Source: Hyphomicrobiaceae bacterium (GTDB taxonomy: Bacteria; Pseudomonadota; Alphaproteobacteria; Rhizobiales; Devosiaceae). Taken from it: a stretch of DNA of 64,000 bases. Location of the stretch: positions 62,001 through 126,000 of the forward strand of contig JACKJF010000003.1 of assembly GCA_020638095.1 (NCBI GenBank), written 5' to 3'. Below the pieces are notes generated by a model, which worked only from the letters and a program-made list of their open reading frames with translations, did no database searches and had not been told where the DNA came from. The translations under genes were made by a program, and so were the position numbers. Every line of letters starts with the position of its first letter. The first letter of the stretch is position 1. Shown here piece after piece: positions 26,688-35,510 of the stretch.

Positions 26688-27326
26688 ATGCCGCGCATCA
26701 CCAAAGCGCCCGAAGAGCGCAGGCTTGAAATCATCGAAACCTCCGAGCGCCTGTTCCGGCGGCTCGGCTTCGTCAATGTCTCGGTCGACCAGATCATCCG
26801 CGAGATCGGCGTCGCCAAGGGCACCTTCTATTACTACTTCAAATCGAAGGAGGAGATCCTCGGTGCCATCGTCGACAGGGCCCTTGGTCAACTGGTCGAG
26901 GAGGTCAAGTCGGTCGCCCGCGAGCCTTCGCTTTCCGCGCTTGCCAAAATGGAGCTGCTGCTCAGGGGCAGTCAGGTCGGCGACGACAGCAACCGGGAAT
27001 TGGCGGACATGATGCACCTGCCCGGCAATCGCGAATTGCACGAACTGTCCAACATCCAGACCGTTTTGCGGCTTTCGCCGCTGTTCGCCGAAATGGTCGA
27101 ACAGGGGAACCGGGAAGGATCGTTTGCCTGTGATCGTCCGCTCGAGACCGTCCAGTTTCTCCTGACCGGCGCGCATTTTCTGCTCGACGGCGGCCTTTTT
27201 GCATTTTCACCCGAAGAACAACGGACGCGCCGCATCACCGCTCAGCGCATCATCGAACTTGGTTTAGGCGCCACTCCCGGAAGCTTCGATTTCATGAACA
27301 CGACAAAGGGGAGGATTGAACCATGA
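26688..27326 (+). CDS. TetR/AcrR family transcriptional repressor
   Basis: 212 residues from ATG 26688 (GGAG six bases upstream). The N-terminal TetR helix-turn-helix is clear: RLFRRLGFVNVSVDQIIREIGVAKGTFYYYFKSKEEIL. The ligand domain is divergent, as usual. It is the first gene of an operon with a CPBP protease, an MFS exporter and a second CPBP protease; its stop overlaps the ATG of the next gene. A repressor that is released by a toxic or amphipathic compound to induce the exporter is the simplest model. Confidence 0.9.
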   Translation: MPRITKAPEERRLEIIETSERLFRRLGFVNVSVDQIIREIGVAKGTFYYYFKSKEEILGAIVDRALGQLVEEVKSVAREPSLSALAKMELLLRGSQVGDDSNRELADMMHLPGNRELHELSNIQTVLRLSPLFAEMVEQGNREGSFACDRPLETVQFLLTGAHFLLDGGLFAFSPEEQRTRRITAQRIIELGLGATPGSFDFMNTTKGRIEP

Positions 27327-28168
27327 CCACCACCCTCACCCAAACCGGCACCGCCATTTCCGCCACCCGGACCGATCTGCCGTCGCACGCGCTCATCTTT
27401 TACGTCGCCATTACCTTCGCCATCACCTGGGGCATTGGCGGCACCTTCATCTTCCTGCCCGAATGGGCCGAGGCAACGTTCGGACAGTTGAGCGGACTTC
27501 ATCCGCTCTATTTCCTTGCCACCTGGGCTCCAGCCATTGCCGGCATCGGCCTCGTCTTTGCCTATGGCGGAATTTCCGGACTTGGCGCCTTCCTTTCCCG
27601 CCTCACGCTTTGGCGTGGCGGGCTCTGGTGGCTATTCATTCTCCTCGGAATGCCGCTCCTCTATGTGATCGGCTCGCTGATCAAGGGTGGCGGCCTGATC
27701 GCCGACCTGCCCGAAGAAGGCCTCGGGGTGGCCTTTCTGATCGCGGGTTTGATGTTCTTTCTGGGTCCGATCGAGGAATTCGGCTGGCGCGGCGTCGCCC
27801 AACCCATTCTCCAGCGCCACGTCCCGCCGTTCTGGGCCGCGATCATCATCGGAACCGTCTGGGGCGTCTGGCACCTGCCAGGCTTCTATCTGGCCGGCGT
27901 GATTTACGCCGACTGGAACTTCCCGCTGTTCCTCCTGGGCTGCGTCACGCTCGCCGTTCTGGTGACCCCGATCTTCAACGCATCGAAAGGCAGCCTGCTT
28001 TTGCCGATGATGTTTCACTGGCAGGCCATCATGCCCTTCTGGCCCGACGCCCAGCCATGGGACACATGGTTCTTTCTTGGGCTCGCCGCCGTGATCGTCT
28101 GGCTGAAACGCGACACGATGTTCGCCCGCCCAGGGCCCGTCACCCGCGTCATCCCGGAACGGGTCTGA
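27323..28168 (+). CDS. CPBP family intramembrane glutamic endopeptidase (copy 1)
   Basis: A 281-residue protein with about seven or eight membrane helices. It has the CPBP/Abi motifs: EEFGWRG with E151, E152 and R156, WHLPGFY with H184, and a later H in MFHWQAIM. Rce1-type CPBP proteases cleave membrane-associated or prenylated peptides, and bacterial members are linked to bacteriocin maturation and self-immunity. ATGA overlap with TetR shows translational coupling. Confidence 0.87.
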   Translation: MTTTLTQTGTAISATRTDLPSHALIFYVAITFAITWGIGGTFIFLPEWAEATFGQLSGLHPLYFLATWAPAIAGIGLVFAYGGISGLGAFLSRLTLWRGGLWWLFILLGMPLLYVIGSLIKGGGLIADLPEEGLGVAFLIAGLMFFLGPIEEFGWRGVAQPILQRHVPPFWAAIIIGTVWGVWHLPGFYLAGVIYADWNFPLFLLGCVTLAVLVTPIFNASKGSLLLPMMFHWQAIMPFWPDAQPWDTWFFLGLAAVIVWLKRDTMFARPGPVTRVIPERV

Positions 28169-28207
28169 TCCACTGCTCAATGAGGATTGAACTTCGGAGG
28201 CTTTGAA

Positions 28208-29497
28208 ATGTCGGCCATCGGAAAAATCTTCGGACTTGGCGATTTCCGCCGCCTGTTCGCGGGCACGACCACATCGCAACTCGGCGATCAGTTTGCCCTG
28301 ATCGCAACACCCTGGCTCGTCCTGCAACTGACCGGCGACCCGCTGGCCGTCGGTCTGGTGCTGGCGCTCGAAGGCGCGCCCCGCGCCGTCTTCATGCTCG
28401 TGGGCGGCGCTGTGACCGATCGGTTCTCACCCCGCATGACCATGCTTCTGACCGACTTGATCCGGTTCGGTCTCGCGCTCCTGCTGGCGATTGCGATTCT
28501 GACCGGACATGTCGGCATGGGAATGGTCTACCTTTTCTCGCTCGGTATCGGACTTGTCGCCGGCTTTGCCGTGCCGGCGGGCAACGCCATCGTCCCGATG
28601 ATCGTCGAGGAAGCAGACCTGCAGGCCGGCAACGCCGCGGTGATGGGCGGCGGACAGATCATGGGCTTTGCCGGCCCGGTCATCGCCGGTCTTCTCATCG
28701 GCGCCTATACGGACTCACTGACCGGCGTCGGCTTCGCCTTCCTCATCGACGCGCTGACCTTTGCCTTTTCGGCGCTCATGCTATGGCGCATGCAGCACGG
28801 AAACCTGTCGATGCGGACCGCCGGAACTGCGGACCGGAACCTGCTCGCCTCTATCGGTGAGGGGCTCGCATTTGTCTGGCAAAGCCCGGCCATGCGCATC
28901 ACCTTCTTCATCATCGCCGCGATCAACCTGCTCTTTGTCGGCCCGATGATGGTTGGCATTCCGATCCTCGCCGACACGCGGTTGCCGGAAGGCGCGAGCG
29001 CGTTCGGCCTGATCATGTCGGCCTTCGCGGGTGGCAATCTCGTCGGCTACGTCCTCGCGGCCGCTTTGCCGCAACCCCGCGGACAATTGCTTCAGGCGAT
29101 CCTGATCGTGCAGCTGACTGCATTTTCTGCTGCTCTGGCCGTGCTTGGACTTTCAGACAGCCTCTGGATCGATTTCTCAGTCATGCTGATCCTTGGTGGC
29201 GGCACCGGCTATGTGACCATCGTCCTCATTTCCGCCATTCAGGCCAACACGCCAAAGGACATGCTCGGCCGCATCATGGGGCTGCTCATGTTCTCAAGCT
29301 CGGGCGTGATCCCCGTATCGCAGGCGATCGCCGGAGCGCTAAGCCGCACGGATGTCGGTTTGATGTTCCTGTCCGCTTCGGCGCTCATGCTTTTGTTCGC
29401 CGGATCAGCGATCGCCAGCGGATCACTTTCCGCGATCAATCACACGATTTCCGCTGCGTCTGAACCTGCCGGGCATCCGCAAAGCTTTTCGGAATGA
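28208..29497 (+). CDS. MFS transporter (drug/macrolide-efflux type)
   Basis: 429 residues from ATG 28208; GGAGG precedes it by seven to eight bases. About twelve membrane helices in two halves. The motif-A loop is GAVTDRFSPR; the N-terminal LFAGTTTSQLGDQFALIATPWLVLQL resembles MFS_3 exporters of the Mef/TetV kind. Flanked by two CPBP proteases under one TetR repressor, so it probably exports the inducing compound or a peptide handled by the proteases. Confidence 0.87.
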   Translation: MSAIGKIFGLGDFRRLFAGTTTSQLGDQFALIATPWLVLQLTGDPLAVGLVLALEGAPRAVFMLVGGAVTDRFSPRMTMLLTDLIRFGLALLLAIAILTGHVGMGMVYLFSLGIGLVAGFAVPAGNAIVPMIVEEADLQAGNAAVMGGGQIMGFAGPVIAGLLIGAYTDSLTGVGFAFLIDALTFAFSALMLWRMQHGNLSMRTAGTADRNLLASIGEGLAFVWQSPAMRITFFIIAAINLLFVGPMMVGIPILADTRLPEGASAFGLIMSAFAGGNLVGYVLAAALPQPRGQLLQAILIVQLTAFSAALAVLGLSDSLWIDFSVMLILGGGTGYVTIVLISAIQANTPKDMLGRIMGLLMFSSSGVIPVSQAIAGALSRTDVGLMFLSASALMLLFAGSAIASGSLSAINHTISAASEPAGHPQSFSE

Positions 29498-29507
29498 GGG
29501 GGTAAAC

Positions 29508-30338
29508 ATGCAAACCAATCGATCCACATTTGCTCCGCTTGCACTTTATTTCGCCGTCGCGTTCGGCTGGGCCTGGGCTTTCTGGGTGCCCGAGGCCCTG
29601 AGGGAAATGGGGATGATCGAAATCCCGGAAGCGCTGACCGCAATTCACGCCGGAGGCCAGCCGGCCGCCTGGGGACCACTCATCGCGGCGATCATAGTTG
29701 CACTGGTCTACCAAAGAGGACCGGGCCTCAGGGAACTCCTGTCGAGCATCATCCGCGTGCGGTTCTCGCCCTGGTACTATCTTGTGGCCGTCGCCCTTTT
29801 GCCGGCCATCGTCGGCATGGCGCAACTGGTGGCCATCATCGCCGGCGAGACCGTGCCGCCTTCCCCGGCATTTGCCGAACCCATCAGCATCCCGATTTCG
29901 TTCATTTTCATCTTCTTCCTGTCCGGTCCGTTGCAGGAAGAAGCGGGCTGGCGCGGCACGGCGACCCGCCTCATTCAGACGCGCACCGGCGCGCTTTGGG
30001 CCAGCCTCGTGACCGGCGTGGCCTGGGGCCTCTGGCATCTGCCATTGTTTTTCATGCAGCGCGAAGACATCTATTACAACCGGCCCTTCCTTGGGCTGCT
30101 GATCTCGACCATGCTGCTCTCGGTCCTCTTCACCTGGGTCTACAACAACACCAGAAAGAGCCTTTTCGCCGCGATGCTGATCCACACCTCGTGGAACTGG
30201 TCGAACTATCTTTTCACCGGCCTTCTGACCGATGCGGGTGGGCTGACCTTCATGCTGCTCCTGACGGCAGTGGTAATCGTGGTGGTCGTCCGCTTCGGGC
30301 CGCAGCGGCTGACTCGATCCGATAGCCAGGGTTGGTGA
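29508..30338 (+). CDS. CPBP family intramembrane glutamic endopeptidase (copy 2)
   Basis: 276 residues, start ATG 29508 with GAGGGGG upstream, ten bases after the MFS stop. Motifs: QEEAGWRG with E144, E145 and R149, LWHLPLFF with H177, and HTSWNWSN for the third conserved site. Resemblance to copy 1 is confined to the active-site helices, so it is a distant paralog and may have another substrate. It ends convergently with the GntR gene at 30390. Confidence 0.87.
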   Translation: MQTNRSTFAPLALYFAVAFGWAWAFWVPEALREMGMIEIPEALTAIHAGGQPAAWGPLIAAIIVALVYQRGPGLRELLSSIIRVRFSPWYYLVAVALLPAIVGMAQLVAIIAGETVPPSPAFAEPISIPISFIFIFFLSGPLQEEAGWRGTATRLIQTRTGALWASLVTGVAWGLWHLPLFFMQREDIYYNRPFLGLLISTMLLSVLFTWVYNNTRKSLFAAMLIHTSWNWSNYLFTGLLTDAGGLTFMLLLTAVVIVVVVRFGPQRLTRSDSQGW

Positions 30339-30389
30339 CACCCTCCGGCATTGGCGGCGATGGTATGCCGCCGACAGCGCGTCGCGCCG

Positions 30390-31367
30390 TCAGGCCGGTT
30401 GCATGAACGACGGCAGCTTTTCGGCGGGAAGCGGCGGCAGCCTCAGTCTGAGCGCCACATTGTGTTCGACCGAACGCTTGAGGTGCTGCTCGAGCGCCAG
30501 AACCGCTCGCTCGATGTCGCCCTCCATGAGATGGGAGAGAATCTGCAGGTGCTCGGACGCCATGGTTTCGATCTCCCCCGCTTCCTGCGTATTCTGATAG
30601 GTCGAGTGCGTCGCGATCAACGGCAGTTGGCTCCGCCGGACGGCATGCAGAAGCTGCGAATTGGGGCACCTCTCGATGAGTTCGACGTGCAGTTCCTCCT
30701 CGATCCTTTCGAGCAGGCGCGGGCTCCGGTCGCCGTCCCGAAGCCGGGCGACGCGGTCGCGCTTTTGCCTGAGTTCGGACTTGTCCAGCATCGGCGCCGC
30801 CTGCCTGAGCGCTACCGGCTCCAGAATCCAGCGGACCTCGAAATGTTCGCGCACGAGTTCGGGCGTCAGGGGCCCCGCATACCAGCGCTGGTTGGAATCC
30901 TGCACCACCAGGCCCGTTCGTTCCAGCCGCGTTAATACCTCATGGGCCACGGCGCGGCTGACGCCGTATTCTTCGGAAAGCGCGCTTTCATTGAGCAGAA
31001 AGCGCCCGTAGGACAACATCGATGCAACAATGTGTTCGACGTCGGGGTAGATGCGGGCATAGGCGTTGCGCGTCACCTCTCCATTCCGGATCCCCGCAGG
31101 CAGAACCAGGCCCGCCTCGAGAAGATCGGCACGGACCGGCGCGGCGTTTTTGCCCACGAGGTAGCCGCGCCCCTCGAATTTCTGGATCAGCCCGTCTTCG
31201 CAAAGCCGCTTGAGGGCAATGCTCGCCGGGTTGCGAGACGTATTGAAGGCGCGCGCCACGCCCGCCTCCCCGAGCACCAGCCCGTCGGCGAAGCGTCGCC
31301 TTTCGATATGCTCGCGCAGAACCGAGTAGATCCGCTCATTGAACGGAAGATCCACCCGGGCGCTCAC
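30390..31367 (-). CDS. GntR/FCD regulator with two winged-helix domains
   Basis: 325 residues, longer than the 220-250 of ordinary FCD regulators. Residues about 8-70 form a GntR winged helix (FNTSRNPASIALKRLCEDGLI). Residues about 105-165 form a second one (LSEEYGVSRAVAHEVLTRLERTGLVVQ). The FCD domain follows (EHFEVRWILEPVALRQA, ELHVELIERCPNSQL, SEHLQILSHLMEGDIERAV). Its ATG overlaps the stop of the MalG-like permease, so it is the last gene of the sugar-uptake operon. The palindrome TTGTCGACAA near 34469 is its probable target. Confidence 0.85.
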   Translation of the reverse strand: MSARVDLPFNERIYSVLREHIERRRFADGLVLGEAGVARAFNTSRNPASIALKRLCEDGLIQKFEGRGYLVGKNAAPVRADLLEAGLVLPAGIRNGEVTRNAYARIYPDVEHIVASMLSYGRFLLNESALSEEYGVSRAVAHEVLTRLERTGLVVQDSNQRWYAGPLTPELVREHFEVRWILEPVALRQAAPMLDKSELRQKRDRVARLRDGDRSPRLLERIEEELHVELIERCPNSQLLHAVRRSQLPLIATHSTYQNTQEAGEIETMASEHLQILSHLMEGDIERAVLALEQHLKRSVEHNVALRLRLPPLPAEKLPSFMQPA

Positions 31368-32206
31368 TTGATCGCTCCGGCCGTCACGCCGCGCGAGAGT
31401 TCGCGCTGTGCCACGAAGAAGACCGCAAGCACCGGCACCATCGAAATCAGAAGTCCGGCCGCAAGCAGCGGAACCGGCGTGGTATTCTGTCCCTGAAGGG
31501 TCGCAAGACCGACCGGCAGGGTTCGGTTGGCGTCGTCCTGCATGATCAGGAGGGCAAACAGAAGTTCATTGAAGAGCCACAAAAAGTTCAGGGTCGCCAT
31601 GGTCGACAGCGCCGGAAACGACAGTGGCAGGGCGATGGTGCGAAAGACCTGCCATCTGGTAGCCCCGTCCATGTCCGCCGCCTCGATGATCTCCCTCGGC
31701 AATCCGTTGAAATAGCTGGTCATCAGAAAGATCGAGAACGGAAGCTGAAGGGCCGTGTAGGTCAGGATCAGGCCAAAATGCGTGTTGACCAGGCCCAGTT
31801 GACCCACGGTGCGATAGAGCGGGATCATAACCACCGCGGCCGGGACCGCAAGAAGCGCCAGGATTCCCATGAAGATCAGGTTCGATCCGCGAAACCGCAA
31901 AACCGAAAGCGCATAGCCGGCCATGCTGGCAAATATCAGGAGCAGCAGCACTGCCGCGCCAACGACAATGATCGAATTGCCGAGATAGCCGAGCATGTTC
32001 CCCGATGTGAGCGCCCGCTCCAGATATTCGAGCGTCGGCTCCGCCGGCAGGCCGATCGGATCCTTGTTGTACGCAATCTTGGTCTTGAACGCGGTGATGA
32101 GCACGAACACGAAGGGATAGATGCTCATCGCGGTGAGCACCCCGAGCACCAGCCATGCAGCCCACCAGCGACCAAGCGCTTCCCGGAACGTCACGCCGCC
32201 CATCAC
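31364..32206 (-). CDS. Carbohydrate ABC transporter permease, MalG/UgpE-like
   Basis: A 280-residue inner-membrane protein with six predicted helices. The EAA loop reads IEAADMDGATRWQVFRTIALP, and the C terminus (QRELSRGVTAGAIK) is the standard MalG-type ending. Both ends overlap neighbours by four bases (GntR downstream, MalF-like upstream), so the three genes are tightly coupled. It should form a heterodimer with the MalF-like subunit. Confidence 0.92.
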   Translation of the reverse strand: MMGGVTFREALGRWWAAWLVLGVLTAMSIYPFVFVLITAFKTKIAYNKDPIGLPAEPTLEYLERALTSGNMLGYLGNSIIVVGAAVLLLLIFASMAGYALSVLRFRGSNLIFMGILALLAVPAAVVMIPLYRTVGQLGLVNTHFGLILTYTALQLPFSIFLMTSYFNGLPREIIEAADMDGATRWQVFRTIALPLSFPALSTMATLNFLWLFNELLFALLIMQDDANRTLPVGLATLQGQNTTPVPLLAAGLLISMVPVLAVFFVAQRELSRGVTAGAIK

Positions 32207-33090
32207 GCCTGCCTCCGCCGCAACAGGAAAAAGGCAAGCCCGCAGACCCCCGTGACAAGCACAAGAAGCACCATGCCCACGGCGCTCGCATAGCCGAAAT
32301 TGCCTCCGAAAAATGCCGCGTCGTAGACGTAATAGTCGAGTAGATAGGTGCTGTAGCCCGGTCCGCCGCGTGTCAGCGTATAGACGTAGGGAAATACGGT
32401 GGTGAAGGTCGAGACCATCACGAAAATCGCCCAGAACTCGATGGTCCGCCAGGTTTCCGGCACGGTGATGTCGCGCAGGCGTTGAAGCCAGTTGGCCCCA
32501 TCGAGTTCTGCGGCCTCGTAGAGTTCGGCATTCACCTGCGCCAGCGCCGCAAGGTAGATGATCGTACCGATGCCAAGCGTCGCCCAGATGAAGATGAGCA
32601 CCATCGTCGGTAGAACGGTCGCCGGGTCAGTGAGCCATTGCCGGGCGAAACCTTCGAGCCCCACGCTCCGCAGGAAGACGTTGAGCGGACCCTTGTATTT
32701 GAGGAGCACGTTGAAATAGGCGCCGATGACCACCGGCGAGAGAACGGCGGGCAGAAAGATCATCAGGCGGAAGAATTTCGCACCCGGAACCCCGGAATGG
32801 ATGATCACGGCGATGACGAGGGGCCCGAGCACCCAGAGCGGCAGGAACAGGAGAATGAGCAGATTGTTGGTCAGCGCCCGCCAGAATACCGGATCGCCCG
32901 CGATCCGCTCAAAATTGGCAAGGCCAACCCAGACCGGGTCGGTTCCGCCGTTCCATGAGGTCAGGCTGAGATAAAAGGCCTGCTCGATCGGCACGAGGCG
33001 GAACAGGAAAAGAACGAGCAAAGCCGGCATCAGAAAAAGAAGGGACGCCGCGACGGTTGAGCCCGCCAGTCGTTGAAGCATGCCCTTCAT
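32203..33090 (-). CDS. Carbohydrate ABC transporter permease, MalF/UgpA-like
   Basis: A 295-residue permease with six predicted helices. The EAA loop is YEAAELDGANWLQRLRDITVPE. The N-terminal pattern LFLFRLVPIEQAFYLSLTSWNG is characteristic of sugar-uptake CUT1 systems. It is translated ahead of MalG-like and 81 bases behind the binding-protein gene. Confidence 0.92.
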   Translation of the reverse strand: MKGMLQRLAGSTVAASLLFLMPALLVLFLFRLVPIEQAFYLSLTSWNGGTDPVWVGLANFERIAGDPVFWRALTNNLLILLFLPLWVLGPLVIAVIIHSGVPGAKFFRLMIFLPAVLSPVVIGAYFNVLLKYKGPLNVFLRSVGLEGFARQWLTDPATVLPTMVLIFIWATLGIGTIIYLAALAQVNAELYEAAELDGANWLQRLRDITVPETWRTIEFWAIFVMVSTFTTVFPYVYTLTRGGPGYSTYLLDYYVYDAAFFGGNFGYASAVGMVLLVLVTGVCGLAFFLLRRRQA

Positions 33091-33171
33091 ATCCTGCCCT
33101 CGCCGGCATCATGCGGTCCCCCTCGCCCAGGCTTCGGATCCGGAGCGAGAGGGATCAGACTCATCAGTGGT

Positions 33172-34437
33172 CTATTTCGGGTTGTCCTGCAAATCCTGAA
33201 GCTGGTTCAGAGCCTCATCGAGCGTAAGCGAACCCGCGATCACGTCCTGGAACAGGCGCATCCACTCGAACACCACGTCCTGACGCATCAGGCTCGACAC
33301 GTAGAGAAATGTCGGATGATCGAGAAAATCGCCGACCATTCCCTTGACGAATTCCGGCGCGTCGTCGGGCAATTGATAGGCCGTGTTGATCGGCAGCACC
33401 CCAGCAACTTCATACTGGATCTGGGCGCCGCGCGGACCGGTCATGAACTCGATATAGGCCCACGCCGCATCCTTGTTGTGGGAATAGTTGGTCATGACCC
33501 AGACCGGACCCGAACTGTCCGGGATATAGGGGTCGGAAACCGTATCGGCGGGTGCATAGAAGACGCCGAGATCGTCACCCAGCGACGGCAGGAACTCGTT
33601 GTAGCTCACTGTGTCGGACGCGATGCCGGCGATCATCGCCGACTCGCCACTGGCAAAGCTGTCGACCGCGTCGGTCCATTGCAGCATCGAGCTGAAGCCG
33701 GGATCGAAATAACCCGCATCGATGAGATCGAGCAGATGCTGGTTGACGCGCTTGAACTCGTCACCATTGTATTTCAGATCCCCGCTCACCAGGCGGACAC
33801 TGTCAGCCTCGTTGAAATTGCCGGGAAAGAGAATGTTGAGATATTGGAGCGTCCCCAACGCATCCTGATTTCCGAGCGCAAACGGCAATATTCCCGCCGC
33901 TTTCAGCTTTTCGCAGTCCGCCAGGAGTTCGTCATAGGTCTTGGGTGCCTCGGAAATGCCGGCTTGGGCAAACAGAGCCTTGTTGTAGTAAAATACCCAA
34001 CCCGAGAAATTGCCGGGCACGCCATATATGGTCCCGTCGGCATCGAAATTCGCCGCCACCGCCTCCCAGCCCTTGATCGACGCACGCATTTCAGGAGTGA
34101 TGTAGTCGTTCAGCGGCTCGAGCGATTCCGGATAGGTCAGCACACCGAATGTTCCAGCATGCATCTGCATCACATCCGGACCGGACTGCGTCGCATTCGC
34201 CGTCTGCCACAACTGGTAGTAGTTCGCATGCGGCTGGGCCACATGTTTGATGGTGACACCCGGGTGCATCGCCAGGAATTCGGCATCGACCTGCTTGAGC
34301 GCCTTGCCCCAGGTTTCGGTCTCGTAGTTCCAGTCCCAGACCGTGATTTCGCCGGACAGTTCATCGGCCAAAGTCGCGGCGGTTCCCGCCGCAAGAAATG
34401 CTGCGGCCAGCACAATTCGTTTGACGTTCCTATGCAC
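33172..34437 (-). CDS. Carbohydrate ABC transporter substrate-binding protein (SBP_bac_1)
   Basis: 421 residues. A signal peptide (1-24, ending TAATLA) precedes a family-1 solute-binding protein: GEITVWDWNYETETWGK, PGNFSGWVFYYNKALF, DLIDAGYFDPGFS and WAYIEFMTGP are typical of CUT1 sugar binders. It is the first gene of the minus operon and has GAGGGAGGGA as ribosome site. Several exposed Trp residues suit a saccharide ligand, but the sugar cannot be named. Confidence 0.9.
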   Translation of the reverse strand: MHRNVKRIVLAAAFLAAGTAATLADELSGEITVWDWNYETETWGKALKQVDAEFLAMHPGVTIKHVAQPHANYYQLWQTANATQSGPDVMQMHAGTFGVLTYPESLEPLNDYITPEMRASIKGWEAVAANFDADGTIYGVPGNFSGWVFYYNKALFAQAGISEAPKTYDELLADCEKLKAAGILPFALGNQDALGTLQYLNILFPGNFNEADSVRLVSGDLKYNGDEFKRVNQHLLDLIDAGYFDPGFSSMLQWTDAVDSFASGESAMIAGIASDTVSYNEFLPSLGDDLGVFYAPADTVSDPYIPDSSGPVWVMTNYSHNKDAAWAYIEFMTGPRGAQIQYEVAGVLPINTAYQLPDDAPEFVKGMVGDFLDHPTFLYVSSLMRQDVVFEWMRLFQDVIAGSLTLDEALNQLQDLQDNPK

Positions 34438-34468
34438 GCTTCCCTCCCTCGTGGATCAATATTGCCTT

Positions 34469-34478
34469 TTGTCGACAA
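34469..34478. promoter_or_regulatory. Perfect palindrome TTGTCGACAA, candidate GntR operator
   Basis: TTGTCGACAA is a perfect 10-base palindrome in the only divergent region of the sugar-uptake locus, 32 bases upstream of the binding-protein ATG and about 50 upstream of the esterase GTG. Short palindromes of this kind (N-terminal TTGT, central CG or GAC) are common targets of FCD-type GntR regulators, one of which is encoded at the end of the operon. Confidence 0.5.
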
Positions 34479-34528
34479 TATGCGTTATCCGTAGGAGGAA
34501 TCATGGGGCGGGTCAAGAGGAGGAAATC

Positions 34529-35503
34529 GTGACGGACACCAATGACCTTGCCGGACCCGACCGGAGCCGCCTGCGTCCCGAGATCAGGGCCATGCTCGAA
34601 GAGCTCGATCAGGCACCCTATGTGGACGTGGAGTCGATCACGCCTGAGGAACAACGTGAGAATGCGTTGGTCCAGCTTGTCGAACTCTGGGGTCCTCCGG
34701 AAAACGTCAGCGAAATCAACGATCTCCGCGTGCCGCTGAATGGCGCACCGATTCCGGTCCGGATCTATCGGCCCGGCAATTCACAAGGCACCATTCTCTT
34801 CTTTCACGGTGGCGGATGGGTGGCGGGGAGCATCGAAACCCATGACGGTTCGTGCCGGATGCTCGCCAACCTCGCTCGCTGCGACGTGGTTTCTGTCGAG
34901 TACCGGAAGGCCCCGGAAAATCCGTTCCCGGCGGGGGTCAACGACTGCATTTCGGCGCTCGACTGGCTGGTGCGTGAGGGACCCGGCCTAGGGCTCGACA
35001 CGTCAAGGCTGGTGATCTCAGGTGAGAGCGCCGGTGGAAATCTGGCCGCCGTGACCGCCATCCACGCCCGCGACAAAGGTATCGAACTTTCGGGCCAGGT
35101 CCTCGTCTATCCGGTCATCGACACGGCAATGGCGACGCAAAGCTATCGCGATTTCGAAACGGGTTTCTTTCTGGATGCCGCGGGCATGCGCCGATTTATC
35201 CGGCTTTATGCCGAACCGGGCGAACTCGGCCATCCCGACATTGCGCCCCTGCGCGCGCCGGATCTTTCGGATTTGGCCCCGGCCCTGATCCTGACCGTTG
35301 ACCACGATCCCCTCCGCGACGAGGGCCGCGCCTATGCCGCCGCCTTGGTGAACCACGGCAATGAGGTGTCGTTTGCGGAAATCGGCGGAGCGGTTCACGG
35401 CATCTGGATCATGAATGCAAAGACCGGCGCAACGCGCGAGATCATCGGCCGGGCCGCCGATTGGATTCGCAGCCGCCTCTCAAAAGACGCGAACGGGTTG
35501 TGA
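34529..35503 (+). CDS. Alpha/beta hydrolase (HSL/acetyl-esterase type)
   Basis: 324 residues from GTG 34529, with AAGAGGAGG six bases upstream (a longer frame would start inside the binding-protein gene). The oxyanion-hole motif is FFHGGGWVAGS, the nucleophile elbow GESAGGN, the acid in DHDPLRDEG and the His in GAVHGIW. Such enzymes cleave esters of small carboxylic acids or lactones. It is co-transcribed with the ATPase of the sugar importer, so it may de-acylate or de-lactonise the imported sugar. No signal peptide is seen, so it acts in the cytoplasm. Confidence 0.9.
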   Translation: MTDTNDLAGPDRSRLRPEIRAMLEELDQAPYVDVESITPEEQRENALVQLVELWGPPENVSEINDLRVPLNGAPIPVRIYRPGNSQGTILFFHGGGWVAGSIETHDGSCRMLANLARCDVVSVEYRKAPENPFPAGVNDCISALDWLVREGPGLGLDTSRLVISGESAGGNLAAVTAIHARDKGIELSGQVLVYPVIDTAMATQSYRDFETGFFLDAAGMRRFIRLYAEPGELGHPDIAPLRAPDLSDLAPALILTVDHDPLRDEGRAYAAALVNHGNEVSFAEIGGAVHGIWIMNAKTGATREIIGRAADWIRSRLSKDANGL

Positions 35504-35510
35504 GGGCGCC

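Noticed and set aside
27316..28206. 296-codon plus-strand frame overlapping the first CPBP gene
   Set aside because: The CPBP motifs are in the frame beginning 27323; this frame is Arg/Pro-rich with no domain.
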